64,000 nt of DNA from Pseudomonas sp. RSB 5.4 (lineage in GTDB: Bacteria > Pseudomonadota > Gammaproteobacteria > Pseudomonadales > Pseudomonadaceae): positions 1,082,501 to 1,146,500 of the forward strand of contig NZ_CP146986.1 in assembly GCF_037126175.1 (NCBI RefSeq), written 5' to 3'. Of this stretch, positions 1 through 9,707 are shown piece after piece. The position numbers and the translations under genes are program-made. The notes beneath the pieces were generated by a model. That model had not been told where the DNA came from, ran no database searches, and saw nothing but the letters and a program-made list of their open reading frames with translations. The number at the start of each line of letters is the position of its first letter. Position 1 is the stretch's first letter.

Positions 1-494
<494 letters not shown>

Positions 495-651
495 TATAAC
501 ACCCAAGCAATTTGACTACTCGAAAGAGCATCAGATTGCGGTGTGTGAAGACGCAATGAACCGAAAGTTCGCGATGCTCACAAGACACCTGTATCACATA
601 CCCGATTTGCTGAAGCGAGGCCAACAGGTCGCGAGTCAGTACCCGAATTTC

Positions 652-767
652 TTGACGACCATAGAGCGTTGGAACCACCTGATCCCATCCCGAACTCAGA
701 AGTGAAACGATGCATCGCCGATGGTAGTGTGGGGTTTCCCCATGTGAGAGTAGGTCATCGTCAAGAT
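652..767 (+). rRNA. rrf: 5S ribosomal RNA
   Basis: A 116-base 5S rRNA. Its ends pair (TTGACGAC with GTCATCGTCAA), and the internal loop-B/C sequence (CCATCCCGAACTCAGAAGTGAAACG) is diagnostic in its central part. It is co-transcribed with the 23S gene upstream and is followed at once by a strong terminator, so it is the last gene of this rRNA operon. Confidence 0.96.
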
Positions 768-776
768 TAAATTCCG

Positions 777-812
777 AAACCCCAATTGCGAAAGCAGTTG
801 GGGTTTTGTTTT
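777..812 (+). terminator. rRNA operon intrinsic terminator
   Basis: Twelve-base-pair hairpin with a GAAA tetraloop (AACCCCAATTGC / GCAGTTGGGGTT) followed by a T-rich tract (TTGTTTT), directly after 5S rRNA. Confidence 0.93.
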
Positions 813-848
813 GCCCGCAGGAAAGTGGTTTGATCGCCAATTCAGGTG

Positions 849-1823
849 CTAACTGAGTGTTTTTGCCTCGATCTGGCGTGAAAGCCACGCACGACTGTAG
901 GCAAGAACACGCCTGGCCATGTCAGTCGGGAAATGGATAAAGCCATGGGCGGAAGAGGGCAGCAGATGTACTTCAACCGGCGCAGAATGCTGCCAGCGCT
1001 CAGCCAGTTCGAGCGTGTCGTCGCGCAGCGGATCCAGTTCACCGGTGAGCATCAGTGCCGGCGGCAACCCGCTGAAGTCGCCGTACAGCGGGGAAAGCGG
1101 TGCCTGTCGGCGTTGCTCATCGCTCAATCCCGGTGTCAGCAAGCGCAGCGCCTGGGCCATGCCCGGGCCGTCGAGCACCAAAGTTTCAGCAGTTGCTGCG
1201 TGCACGCTCGGAGTACCCGCGAGGTCGTAGACACCGTAAAAAAGCAGCGCACCGCGGACCCGCTGCAGCAAACCGGGTGATGATTTGAGCGCCAACAGCG
1301 TTGCGGCGGCCAAGTGCGCGCCCGCCGATTCGCCGACAACGATCACCGGCAGGCCGGCGAACTCTGTGCAGACGTCGCTCAGCAGCCAGCGAGCGGCGCA
1401 GAGGCAGTCCTTCATCAGCCCCTCAACCGGCGTATCGACCGCCAATCGATAGTCGACCGAGACCACGGCGACATTGCAGTCCTTGACCATGGCGATGTTG
1501 AGGTCGTCGTTCATCTGTGCATTGCCAATCACCCAGCCGCCACCGTGGTAATCGAGCACCACGCCTTGAGCGTTTCCTTGCGGGCGGATGATTCGGACGG
1601 GCACCGAAGCACCTTGCGAAAAAACCACTGTGTTCTGCGCTTGAAGGTCATGTTTGACCGGCTTGTCCGCGCTGACAATCTGACTGGCACGCAGCAGCCC
1701 TTGGACCAGACGTGGCGTCAGTCGATTGCGGATGCGAAACCGTGGCAGCCAGGCGAGCTTGCGGTTAAAGCGTTGCATCTGCGCCAGATCACTGTCGCTG
1801 AACTCAAGCGTGTTATTGGCCAA
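849..1823 (-). CDS. HSL-family alpha/beta hydrolase (esterase/lipase)
   Basis: A 324-residue serine hydrolase of the hormone-sensitive-lipase family, probably acting on short-chain acyl esters in the cytoplasm. The HGGG oxyanion motif is at residues 93-96, the nucleophile elbow GESAG at 164-168 (Ser166), and the likely Asp and His of the triad at 264 and 293. The start is a TTG at 1823 preceded by GAGGAAGG. An in-frame longer version would run into the upstream gene and add a basic, non-family N-terminus. It lies 50 bases after the MFS gene in the same direction, so the two are probably one operon. The natural substrate cannot be told from sequence. Confidence 0.88.
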   Translation of the reverse strand: MANNTLEFSDSDLAQMQRFNRKLAWLPRFRIRNRLTPRLVQGLLRASQIVSADKPVKHDLQAQNTVVFSQGASVPVRIIRPQGNAQGVVLDYHGGGWVIGNAQMNDDLNIAMVKDCNVAVVSVDYRLAVDTPVEGLMKDCLCAARWLLSDVCTEFAGLPVIVVGESAGAHLAAATLLALKSSPGLLQRVRGALLFYGVYDLAGTPSVHAATAETLVLDGPGMAQALRLLTPGLSDEQRRQAPLSPLYGDFSGLPPALMLTGELDPLRDDTLELAERWQHSAPVEVHLLPSSAHGFIHFPTDMARRVLAYSRAWLSRQIEAKTLS

Positions 1824-1873
1824 ATTCCTTCCTCGAGTCAGGGTTGTTGCGCAGGATCGAAAAATTGCGCCTC

Positions 1874-3106
1874 TCAAACCGTGGCGATAACTGCGTCGCG
1901 TCGGTCTGCCAATGTCTCCGGTACTGCCAGCCACAACAGCACAAACGCCAGCCCGGCAATCACCGCCAGGGTCAAAAACGCCGCGTTGTATCCGGCCTCT
2001 TGTAACACAATCCCCGCGACACTACTGCTCAATGCCGCGCCCAGGCCAAACACGGTCGAAAGGGCGCCGAGGCTGATGTTGAAGTGTCCGGTGCCCAGGG
2101 TCAGGTCTTTCACTACAACCAGGAACAGCGCGCCGAAGATCCCCGCGCCGATGCCGTCGAGCATCTGTACCGCCACCAGCCAGTAAGGATCCGCGGACAA
2201 GGTATAGAGCACGCCGCGCAACGGCAGAATCAGGAAGCCTGCGAGCAGCAGCGGCTTGCGTCCCCACTCGGCCTTGGCCCCGACCAGCAACGCGACCGGC
2301 ACCATGACCAGTTGCGCGGCGACGATGCAGGCCGAAGTCAGTGGCGTCGCCATCTGCAGATTGACCTGCGCCAGTTTCTGGCTCACCAGTGGCAGCATCG
2401 CCGCGTTCGCCAGGTGGAAGAGGGCACAACAGATGGCGAACATCAGCAACGCCTTGTTGGTCAGCAGCACCGCCAATCCCGAAGGCGCCTTGGCGTGTGT
2501 AGCGTCGCTGGGGTCTAGGCCTCGCGCGAGATCATGGTTGATCGCGTTGGCATCGACGAAGCTCACGGCAATCACACTGCATAGCGCCATGACCGCCATC
2601 AGATAAAACACCGCCACCGGCCCGAACAGGTAGGAAAAACCACCGGCAAGCAGCGCCGCGCAGGCGTTGCCGGCATGGTTGAAGGTCTCGTTGCGTCCGG
2701 TGCGCCGAGTGAACGCTCGTGGGCCGGTGATGCCGAGGGTGATCGCCGAAATGGCCGGGGCGAACACCGACGCCGTGGCGGCGCTCAAGGCTTGAGTAAT
2801 TGCCACCAGACTGAAGGAGGTGACGAAGGGCAACACCAGACAGCTGCCGGTCACCAGTAACGCGGCAACCGCAATCACCGCCCGCTTACTCCGGGTGTTG
2901 TCGACGAGGGCCCCGGCGGGTGTCTGGGTGACAAGCGCAGCGATCCCGGCGAGGATCATCACCAGCCCGATGCTGGCCGGCTCCCAGTGGTGAACCGCCA
3001 ACAGATAAATCGCCAGATACGGCCCGAGTCCGTCGCGCACATCGGCGAGGAAGAAGTTCAGGCTGTCCAGCGAGAGGTTGTTGCGACGATCGTTATGAGT
3101 GACCAC
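1874..3106 (-). CDS. MFS transporter
   Basis: A 410-residue inner-membrane major-facilitator protein with about twelve hydrophobic segments. The MFS motif A variant GALVDNTRSKR lies between segments 2 and 3 (residues 65-75). The N-terminus includes an NFFLADVRDGLGPY segment found in a common but uncharacterised proteobacterial MFS subgroup. The start is a GTG at 3106 with only a weak upstream GAAG. It is followed by the hydrolase gene 50 bases downstream, which suggests export or uptake of a small molecule related to that esterase. The substrate is unknown. Confidence 0.87.
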   Translation of the reverse strand: MVTHNDRRNNLSLDSLNFFLADVRDGLGPYLAIYLLAVHHWEPASIGLVMILAGIAALVTQTPAGALVDNTRSKRAVIAVAALLVTGSCLVLPFVTSFSLVAITQALSAATASVFAPAISAITLGITGPRAFTRRTGRNETFNHAGNACAALLAGGFSYLFGPVAVFYLMAVMALCSVIAVSFVDANAINHDLARGLDPSDATHAKAPSGLAVLLTNKALLMFAICCALFHLANAAMLPLVSQKLAQVNLQMATPLTSACIVAAQLVMVPVALLVGAKAEWGRKPLLLAGFLILPLRGVLYTLSADPYWLVAVQMLDGIGAGIFGALFLVVVKDLTLGTGHFNISLGALSTVFGLGAALSSSVAGIVLQEAGYNAAFLTLAVIAGLAFVLLWLAVPETLADRRDAVIATV

Positions 3107-3158
3107 GCTGGCATCTTCAATAAACGAGGTTTGGCGAAATGCCTCAACCTCCGCTAAG

Positions 3159-4127
3159 TCAGTGACTAGTCGCCCGCGGATTTAGTTTCGTGCAGGGTGC
3201 AGGCGCCAGGCTCGAATCGCTCGACGTTCTCCCGAGCAATGGCAACCCGAAAAGGGTCAAGCCAATACCGAACAGGGCGCTGACACTCAGCGGATCGTCG
3301 AACTGCAGCCACGCCCACAGCAGCGTCACGGGTGGCGTCAGAAACAGTGCGCAACTGATGCGTTGCATGCTGAAACGCTGCAGGCAAAGCCAGTAAAACC
3401 CATAGCCGCCGAAGGTCGAGAAAATCACCAGCCACAGCACGCCACCGGCGAAATCCGTACTGATGGGCGGGCGCAGTTCACCCTCGACACCGGCCAGCAA
3501 CGCAAACAGCGGCACCACGGCACACACCTGAATGAACAGCGCTGTAGTGACCGGCATTGCCACGCCGGCGCGGGCTTTTTCAAACAAGGTGGCCGCCGCC
3601 AGCGACAGCACCGCCAGCAATGGCAAGCTGTAGACCCACAGCGTCGCACTGGCCCATTCGACACTCGCGGCGCTGGCCAGCAGCATGCCGATCACACACA
3701 ACGCCAAACCCAGCCATTGCCAGCCGCGCGTGCGCTGACCCGGGACGCTGCCCGCCAACAATACAATGGTCAGCGGCAACAGATTGGCAAACAGTGACGC
3801 GGTGCCCGGCGTGACGCCAAGTTGAATCGAGGCAGCAATCGGTCCGATGTAGCCACCAATAGCAAACAGCCCCAGCAGTGCCTGATGCATCACATCCTTG
3901 CCGCGCAAACCGCGCAAACCGCGCAAACCGCGCAAACCACGCAAGCCAGCCCAGGCGAAGGGCAGCAACAGCAACGCCGCCAGCATAAATCGCCACAACG
4001 AGGCCAGGTACACGCTGCCCTGATCGGCGATGTAGCGATAACCGATGAATCCGGAACTCCAGCTGACCACCATCGCCATCAGCAAGCAAAAATTCAGCAG
4101 TGAAAATCGAATCGGCATGACGTTCAT
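3159..4127 (-). CDS. EamA/DMT-family transporter
   Basis: A 322-residue drug/metabolite transporter with about ten transmembrane segments in two EamA halves, probably an inner-membrane metabolite exporter. ATG at 4127 is chosen because AGGTG lies seven bases upstream; a longer in-frame start at 4187 has no ribosome-binding site and is polar. Residues 62-76 in a cytoplasmic loop are five consecutive Leu-Arg-Gly triplets encoded by a 9-bp tandem repeat, which is not a family feature. The gene is divergent from a LysR regulator about 100 bases away that probably controls it. Substrate unknown. Confidence 0.88.
   Translation of the reverse strand: MNVMPIRFSLLNFCLLMAMVVSWSSGFIGYRYIADQGSVYLASLWRFMLAALLLLPFAWAGLRGLRGLRGLRGLRGKDVMHQALLGLFAIGGYIGPIAASIQLGVTPGTASLFANLLPLTIVLLAGSVPGQRTRGWQWLGLALCVIGMLLASAASVEWASATLWVYSLPLLAVLSLAAATLFEKARAGVAMPVTTALFIQVCAVVPLFALLAGVEGELRPPISTDFAGGVLWLVIFSTFGGYGFYWLCLQRFSMQRISCALFLTPPVTLLWAWLQFDDPLSVSALFGIGLTLFGLPLLGRTSSDSSLAPAPCTKLNPRATSH
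3901..3945. repeat. 9-bp tandem repeat inside the EamA gene
   Basis: Four perfect copies of CCGCGCAAA plus a fifth copy with two changes (CCACGCAAG). On the coding (minus) strand this encodes the Leu-Arg-Gly run of the transporter. The unit is a multiple of three, so gain or loss of a copy keeps the frame. Confidence 0.95.
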
Positions 4128-4226
4128 CGAATGGCACCTGACAGAGGGCTGAGTTCGATGATATGAATCAACCGCTGATGCATTCAAACGATACGATTCG
4201 CACCACTGATGCAGGAATTCTCAAGC

Positions 4227-5093
4227 ATGGCCGAAGCCCTTGATATCGAACTGTTGCGCACCTTTCAGGCGATCGTGCGCTTCGGGCAATTTCTCGCCGC
4301 CGCGACTTTCCTCAACAAGAGTCCGTCGGCGGTCAGCCTGCATGTGCGGCGTCTGGAAGCGCTGGCGGGCGGGCGATTGCTGGAGCGCGATAACCAGACT
4401 GTCAATCTCACGCCGCTGGGTCGACGCTTTGCCCTGCAGAGCGCCGAACTGTTGCGCCATCACGATCAATTACTGGCCAGTTTCAGCACACCGCTGGCAA
4501 GCGGGCGGGTCCGCCTGGGGATTTCCGAGGAGTACGCCGGCGCGGTGCTCGGTTGTACGTTGCCGCACCTGTCGGCAGATTTTCCGCACATCGAGCTGGA
4601 AGTCGAAACCGGTGCCAGCGGCCGTCTGAGTACGCGCCTGGAGCGTGGGCAACTGGATCTGGCGTTGCTGGTGGTCGTCGCCAATGCGCCGCCATCGACG
4701 CGTTGTGCAAGGATGCTGGGCCTGACCCAGCCAGTGTGGGTCGCCGCGCACAACTACACGCAGGATCTCACCCGGCCGGTACCGCTGGCGTTGCACGGCA
4801 AGGGTTGTCCTTATCGCAGCGTTGCCGTGGATGCATTGAGCGAGCAGGGTCGGCGGTGGCGCGCAGTGATTGTCAGCGCCGGTGCGAGCGCGCTGGAAAC
4901 AGCCATCGAGGCCGGACTGGCGGTGGGCATTGTTGATCGTGCGCAAGTGCGACCCGGCATGCGGGTGCTGAGCAGTGAGGAGGGTCTTCCCGAGTTGCCG
5001 CTGCACGAGTTGCGCCTGATGCGGGCACCGGGTGAATTGAGTGAGGCGGGGGAGGTTTTGGTGCGTTTGATCGGTGACGGCTTTGTGTTGTGA
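4227..5093 (+). CDS. LysR-family transcriptional regulator
   Basis: A 288-residue LTTR: N-terminal winged helix-turn-helix (about residues 5-62, with the family pattern SPSAVSLHVRRLE) and a C-terminal substrate-binding-like effector domain. ATG 4227 follows AGGAA by ten bases; the upstream in-frame ATG at 4209 has no such site. It is divergent from the EamA transporter and by the usual LTTR arrangement probably regulates it. The effector is unknown. Confidence 0.9.
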   Translation: MAEALDIELLRTFQAIVRFGQFLAAATFLNKSPSAVSLHVRRLEALAGGRLLERDNQTVNLTPLGRRFALQSAELLRHHDQLLASFSTPLASGRVRLGISEEYAGAVLGCTLPHLSADFPHIELEVETGASGRLSTRLERGQLDLALLVVVANAPPSTRCARMLGLTQPVWVAAHNYTQDLTRPVPLALHGKGCPYRSVAVDALSEQGRRWRAVIVSAGASALETAIEAGLAVGIVDRAQVRPGMRVLSSEEGLPELPLHELRLMRAPGELSEAGEVLVRLIGDGFVL

Positions 5094-5103
5094 GGTGTTG
5101 ATC

Positions 5104-5131
5104 GACGGCAGCCCTGGGCAGGGCCGCCGTC
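5104..5131. terminator. bidirectional hairpin between convergent genes
   Basis: GACGGC-a-GCCCT / AGGGC-c-GCCGTC inverted repeat with a four-base loop between the convergent stop codons of the LysR and ProP genes. There is no long T tract on either side, so strength is uncertain. Confidence 0.6.
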
Positions 5132-5141
5132 AGTCATCGCA

Positions 5142-6644
5142 TCAGTTTATCCGCGGATGCTGCTGCACCAACTCCTTGCGCTTGGCTTCCAGCTCGGCAA
5201 TTTCGGCGTCGATGTCTTCGATTTTCTGCTCGATGTTGTCGTGGTGTTCCTTGAGCAGTTCCTTGGCTTCTTCAAGGTCCGACGCGGCCGGTGCGGCGCC
5301 GCGCAGTGGCTTGTTGGCGGTTTCCTTCATGGTCACGCCGGTGATCAGGCCGACCACGGCAATCACCATCAGGTAGTAGGCCGGCATGTACAGATTGTTG
5401 GTGCTTTCCACCAGCCAGGCCACGGCGGTCGGCGTCAGGCCGGCAATCAGTACCGAGACGTTGAACGCGGCGGCCAGTGCACTGTAGCGGATGTGCGTGG
5501 GGAACATTGCCGGCAGGGTCGAGGCCATGACGCCGATGAAGAAGTTCAGCAGCACCGCGAGGATCAGCAAGCCGGAAAAGATCAGGCCGATCTTGCCGCT
5601 GTTGATCAGCATGAACGCCGGAATCGCCAGCAGGAACAGGCCGATGCTGCCGACCACAATGAAGGGTTTGCGGCCGATCTTGTCGCTGATAAAACCAATC
5701 GCCGGCTGCACGAATAGCATGCCGACCATGATCGCGATGATGATCAACACGCCACGGTTTTCGCTGTAGTGCAGGTTGTGCGACAGATAGCTCGGCATGT
5801 AGGTCAGCAGCATGTAATAGGTGACGTTGGTCACCGCCACCACACCGATACAGGTCATCAGGCTGCGCCAGTGTTTGGTCGCAACTTCCTTGAACGAAAC
5901 TTTCGGACCGCCCGCCAGACCTTCGCGATCACCTTCCTCGAGTTTCTCGACATGCTGTTGAAACGCCGGTGTCTCTTCCAGAGCATGACGCAGATAAAGG
6001 CCGATCATGCCCAGTGGCAGCGCAAGGAAGAACGGCAGGCGCCAGCCCCATTCAAGGAATTTCTCTTCGCCGATGATCGTCGAAATCAGCACCACCACAC
6101 CGGCGCCGAGGACGAAACCGGCAATCGAGCCGAAGTCCAGCCAACTGCCGAGGAAGCCGCGTTTACGGTCGGGCGCGTATTCGGCGACGAAGATCGACGC
6201 GCCGGTGTATTCGCCGCCGACCGAGAAACCCTGAGCCATTTTCGCCAGTAACAACAAGATCGGCGCCCAGATGCCGATCGACTCGTAGGACGGAATCAGG
6301 CCGATGGCGAAGGTGCTCAGCGACATGATCACAATGGTCGCGGCGAGGACTTTCTGGCGTCCGTACTTGTCGCCCAGGGCGCCGAAGAACAAACCACCCA
6401 ATGGACGGATCAGAAACGGCACCGAGAAGGTCGCCAGGGCAGCAATCATTTGCACGCCAGGATCGGCGCCGGGGAAGAAGATCTTGCCCAGCGCGTAGGC
6501 GACGAAGCCGTACACGCCGAAGTCAAACCATTCCATGGCGTTGCCCAGTGCGGCGGCGGTGATCGCCTTGCGCATCTTGGCGTCGTCGACAATCGTGATG
6601 TCTTTCAATCCGATGGGATTGACGGTGTTTTTCCTTGATTTCAT
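5142..6644 (-). CDS. proP: ProP-type proline/betaine:H+ symporter
   Basis: A 500-residue MFS metabolite:H+ symporter of the ProP/KgtP/ShiA family. It has the family opening block ALGNAMEWFDFGVYGF, twelve hydrophobic segments, and a charged C-terminal extension of about 45 residues with heptad character (DLEEAKELLKEH... to the end). That coiled coil is the hallmark of osmosensory ProP. The role is uptake of proline, glycine betaine and related compatible solutes under osmotic upshift. ATG 6644 is preferred over an in-frame GTG at 6653. It stands alone, convergent with the LysR gene. The assignment as ProP rests mainly on the C-terminal coil. Confidence 0.9.
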   Translation of the reverse strand: MKSRKNTVNPIGLKDITIVDDAKMRKAITAAALGNAMEWFDFGVYGFVAYALGKIFFPGADPGVQMIAALATFSVPFLIRPLGGLFFGALGDKYGRQKVLAATIVIMSLSTFAIGLIPSYESIGIWAPILLLLAKMAQGFSVGGEYTGASIFVAEYAPDRKRGFLGSWLDFGSIAGFVLGAGVVVLISTIIGEEKFLEWGWRLPFFLALPLGMIGLYLRHALEETPAFQQHVEKLEEGDREGLAGGPKVSFKEVATKHWRSLMTCIGVVAVTNVTYYMLLTYMPSYLSHNLHYSENRGVLIIIAIMVGMLFVQPAIGFISDKIGRKPFIVVGSIGLFLLAIPAFMLINSGKIGLIFSGLLILAVLLNFFIGVMASTLPAMFPTHIRYSALAAAFNVSVLIAGLTPTAVAWLVESTNNLYMPAYYLMVIAVVGLITGVTMKETANKPLRGAAPAASDLEEAKELLKEHHDNIEQKIEDIDAEIAELEAKRKELVQQHPRIN

Positions 6645-6882
6645 GCGGGTCACTCATAGCTGATCGGATTCGCTGCCATTGTTTTGCTGGCATAGGCTCT
6701 TTCCGTCAGATACAAGAAGACACGAAAAAATTCACTGCTCAGGGCATTTTTGTCGCTCGCCTGTGCCGATGCCCGGCGCAACGCGGCCGCCCACACGGCG
6801 GCGATTACGCAAAAGCACAAGACGTCAGGCTGAAAACCCGGATAATGGCCGCCAATTCGTTTCTGCTCTCTGGTAAACCCGC

Positions 6883-9087
6883 ATGGAAATCAAGGTCAAC
6901 TTTCTCGACAACCTTCGACTTGAAGCCAAGTTCGACGACTTCACGGTGATCGCTGATCAGCCCATTCGCTACAAGGGTGATGGCTCGGCACCGGGGCCGT
7001 TCGACTACTTCCTGGCGTCGTCGGCCTTGTGCGCGGCTTACTTCGTGAAGCTGTACTGCGAAACCCGCAACATCCCGACCGACAATATTCGCCTGTCGCA
7101 AAACAACATCGTCGACCCGGAAAACCGCTACAACCAGATCTTCAAGATCCAGGTCGAATTGCCGGCAGACATTTCCGAGAAGGATCGTCTGGGCATCCTG
7201 CGTTCGATTGATCGCTGCACGGTGAAGAAGGTTGTGCAGACCGGCCCCGAGTTCGTGATCGAAGAAGTCGAGAACCTCGACGCCGATGCGCAAGCGCTGC
7301 TGATGCCGCACTCGACCTCTGAAGCGGGTACCTACATCGCCGGTAAAGATCTGCCACTGGAGCAGACCATCGCCAACATGTCGGGGATTCTCGCCGATCT
7401 GGGGATGAAGATCGAAATCGCCTCGTGGCGCAACATCGTGCCCAACGTCTGGTCTCTGCACATCCGCGATGCGCATTCGCCGATGTGTTTCACCAACGGC
7501 AAGGGCGCGACCAAAGAGGGCGCACTGGCCTCGGCATTGGGCGAATTCATCGAGCGCCTGAACTGCAACTTCTTCTACAACGACCAGTTCTGGGGCGAGG
7601 ACATCGCCACCGCCGAGTTCGTGCATTACCCGAACGAGCGCTGGTTCAAGCCCGGCCCGAAAGATGAACTGCCGGCAGAGATTCTCGACCAATACTGCCT
7701 CGACATTTACAACCGCGACGGCGAGCTCAAGGGCTCGCACCTGTTCGACACCAACTCCGGCAACACCCAGCGCGGTATCTGCTCGCTGCCGTTCGTGCGC
7801 CAGTCGGATGGTGAAGTGGTGTACTTCCCGTCCAACCTCATCGAAAACCTGTTCCTGAGCAACGGCATGAGCGCTGGCAACACCTTGGCTGAAGCACAGG
7901 TGCAGTGTCTGTCGGAGATCTTCGAGCGCGCGGTCAAACGCGAAATTCTCGAAGGCGAAATGGCTTTGCCCGACGTGCCGCAGGAAGTGCTGGAGAAGTA
8001 CCCAAGCATTCTCGCCGGGATCAAAGGGCTGGAAGAGCAGGGCTTCCCGGTGCTGGTCAAGGACGCGTCGCTGGGCGGTGAATTCCCGGTGATGTGCGTG
8101 ACCCTGATGAACCCGCGCACCGGCGGTGTGTTCGCCTCGTTCGGCGCGCACCCAAGCCTGGAAGTGGCGCTGGAACGCAGCCTGACCGAACTGCTGCAGG
8201 GCCGCAGCTTCGAAGGCTTGAACGATCTGCCGCAGCCGACTTTCTCGGGCCAGGCAGTGACCGAACCGAACAACTTCGTCGAACACTTCATCGACTCCAG
8301 CGGGGTGGTGTCGTGGCGCTTCTTCAGCGCCAAGTCTGATTTTGAATTCGTCGAATGGGACTTCTCAGGTCAAGGCGAAAACTCCAACGCCGAAGAAGCC
8401 GCAACCCTGTTCGGCATCCTCGAAGACATGGGCAAAGAAGCCTACATGGCGGTCTACGACGACCTCGGCGCCAATGCCTGCCGGATCCTGGTGCCGGACT
8501 ACTCGGAAATCTATCCGGTGGACGACCTGATCTGGGACAACACCAACAAGGCCCTGCAATTTCGCGCCGACATCCTCAACCTGCACAGTCTGAGCAAAGT
8601 CGGCCTGCGCAACCTCGCTCAAGGCCTGGAAAACAGCGAGCTGGATGATTACACCGACATCACCACGCTGATCGGCATCGAGTTCGACGACAACACGCCG
8701 TGGGGCAAGCTGACCATTCTGGAACTGCGCCTGCTGATCTACCTCGCCCTGCAGAAATTCGAGCAGGCCAAGGATCTGGTCGAAGCCTTCCTGCAGTACA
8801 ACGACAACACCGTCGAGCGCGGCTTGTTTTATCAAGCGGTAAACGTGTGTCTGGAAATGGAACTGGACGAAGACCTGGAACTGGCCGACTACGAGGCCAA
8901 CTTCCGCCGCATGTTCGGCGACGAGCGCATGGACGCGGCGATTGGTTCGGTCAACGGCAGTGTGCGTTTCTACGGCCTGACGCCGACCAGCATGAAGCTC
9001 GAAGGGCTGGATCGTCACCTGCGTCTGATCGACAGCTATAAGAAGCTGCACGCGGCGCGGGCTAATGCGGCGGCGTTGAATCGCTGA
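6883..9087 (+). CDS. ycaO: OsmC-YcaO fusion protein
   Basis: A 734-residue protein. Residues 1-135 are an OsmC-like domain with Cys50 and Cys112 at the positions of the redox pair. From about 150 onward it aligns by eye with E. coli YcaO (586 residues), including the YcaO ATP-binding signature GKGATKEGALASALGEFIER (206-225) and the helical TPR-like tail. E. coli YcaO is implicated in beta-methylthiolation of ribosomal protein S12 with RimO; other YcaO proteins activate amide backbones with ATP. E. coli YcaO lacks the OsmC part. Monocistronic, with a REP element just downstream. Confidence 0.92.
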   Translation: MEIKVNFLDNLRLEAKFDDFTVIADQPIRYKGDGSAPGPFDYFLASSALCAAYFVKLYCETRNIPTDNIRLSQNNIVDPENRYNQIFKIQVELPADISEKDRLGILRSIDRCTVKKVVQTGPEFVIEEVENLDADAQALLMPHSTSEAGTYIAGKDLPLEQTIANMSGILADLGMKIEIASWRNIVPNVWSLHIRDAHSPMCFTNGKGATKEGALASALGEFIERLNCNFFYNDQFWGEDIATAEFVHYPNERWFKPGPKDELPAEILDQYCLDIYNRDGELKGSHLFDTNSGNTQRGICSLPFVRQSDGEVVYFPSNLIENLFLSNGMSAGNTLAEAQVQCLSEIFERAVKREILEGEMALPDVPQEVLEKYPSILAGIKGLEEQGFPVLVKDASLGGEFPVMCVTLMNPRTGGVFASFGAHPSLEVALERSLTELLQGRSFEGLNDLPQPTFSGQAVTEPNNFVEHFIDSSGVVSWRFFSAKSDFEFVEWDFSGQGENSNAEEAATLFGILEDMGKEAYMAVYDDLGANACRILVPDYSEIYPVDDLIWDNTNKALQFRADILNLHSLSKVGLRNLAQGLENSELDDYTDITTLIGIEFDDNTPWGKLTILELRLLIYLALQKFEQAKDLVEAFLQYNDNTVERGLFYQAVNVCLEMELDEDLELADYEANFRRMFGDERMDAAIGSVNGSVRFYGLTPTSMKLEGLDRHLRLIDSYKKLHAARANAAALNR

Positions 9088-9116
9088 TAGCACACGATCA
9101 CTTTTGCTGAGTAAAC

Positions 9117-9225
9117 CTGTAGTGAGGGGATTTATCCCCGATGGCGCGCGAAGCGGGCCCGGCTTCTTCAACCGATCAAGAAGCGGCCTGCTGCGCAGTC
9201 CATCGGGGACAAATTCCCTCGCCAC
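9117..9225. repeat. REP-type inverted doublet
   Basis: Imperfect inverted pair: GTGAGGGGATTTATCCCCGATGG near 9120 and its complement-like CCATCGGGGACAAATTCCCTCGCCAC near 9200, separated by a GC-rich spacer. This is a typical intergenic Pseudomonas REP/BIME. Confidence 0.8.
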
Positions 9226-9258
9226 GGGTGAGTGTTCTGGGGACATGGAGATACAAGG

Positions 9259-9699
9259 ATGGAAGAGAAGGTCGTGAAGTCGAAGCTGGTCAACTTTCTG
9301 GTGGCTGACGTCGAGGTGGATTACGAAGGTGTCGGCGATTTCTATGATGTTGCCGGCAGTGGCCATGTCAGCGCGTTGGCCGGTGTGCTGGAGGGGTTCA
9401 AAGAGGTGTACGGCGGGCTGTGGGTCGGCGGCAAAATGACCCTGACCAATACCGCTGTGTACCTGAATGCCAACGCCATGAACCGCATGGTTCAGGACGG
9501 CACACTGGACATCAGAGTGCCGCTGGGGATGATCCGCAAGGTCACGCTTGAAGGTGGCTTCATCACCAAAATCGTCTGCCTGGATACGGATGCTGGCAGC
9601 ATTCTGTTCCGTTGTTATGGGGCGAAGGACATCGTTGCACTGATCGAAAAGTCGATCCAGCCACGGGTTTCGACAGCGGTGCTCAAGCGCGGTGTTTAG
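9259..9699 (+). CDS. Conserved hypothetical, GRAM/PH-like beta-rich protein
   Basis: A 146-residue soluble protein with no signal peptide or membrane segment. The start at 9259 is fixed by GGAG eight bases upstream. The predicted beta-strand-rich pattern (GGKMTLTNTAVYL ... VPLGMIRKVTLEGG ... GSILFRCYG, then a C-terminal helix) resembles small GRAM/PH-like folds, in which a membrane- or protein-binding beta barrel is closed by one helix. That likeness is by pattern only; function unknown. It is convergent with the SDR gene, with only eight bases between stops. Confidence 0.78.
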   Translation: MEEKVVKSKLVNFLVADVEVDYEGVGDFYDVAGSGHVSALAGVLEGFKEVYGGLWVGGKMTLTNTAVYLNANAMNRMVQDGTLDIRVPLGMIRKVTLEGGFITKIVCLDTDAGSILFRCYGAKDIVALIEKSIQPRVSTAVLKRGV

Positions 9700-9707
9700 C
9701 CGTTGGT

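Noticed and set aside
495..651. Possible tRNA in the 23S-5S spacer
   Set aside because: No cloverleaf could be formed; the spacer is the ordinary one between 23S and 5S.
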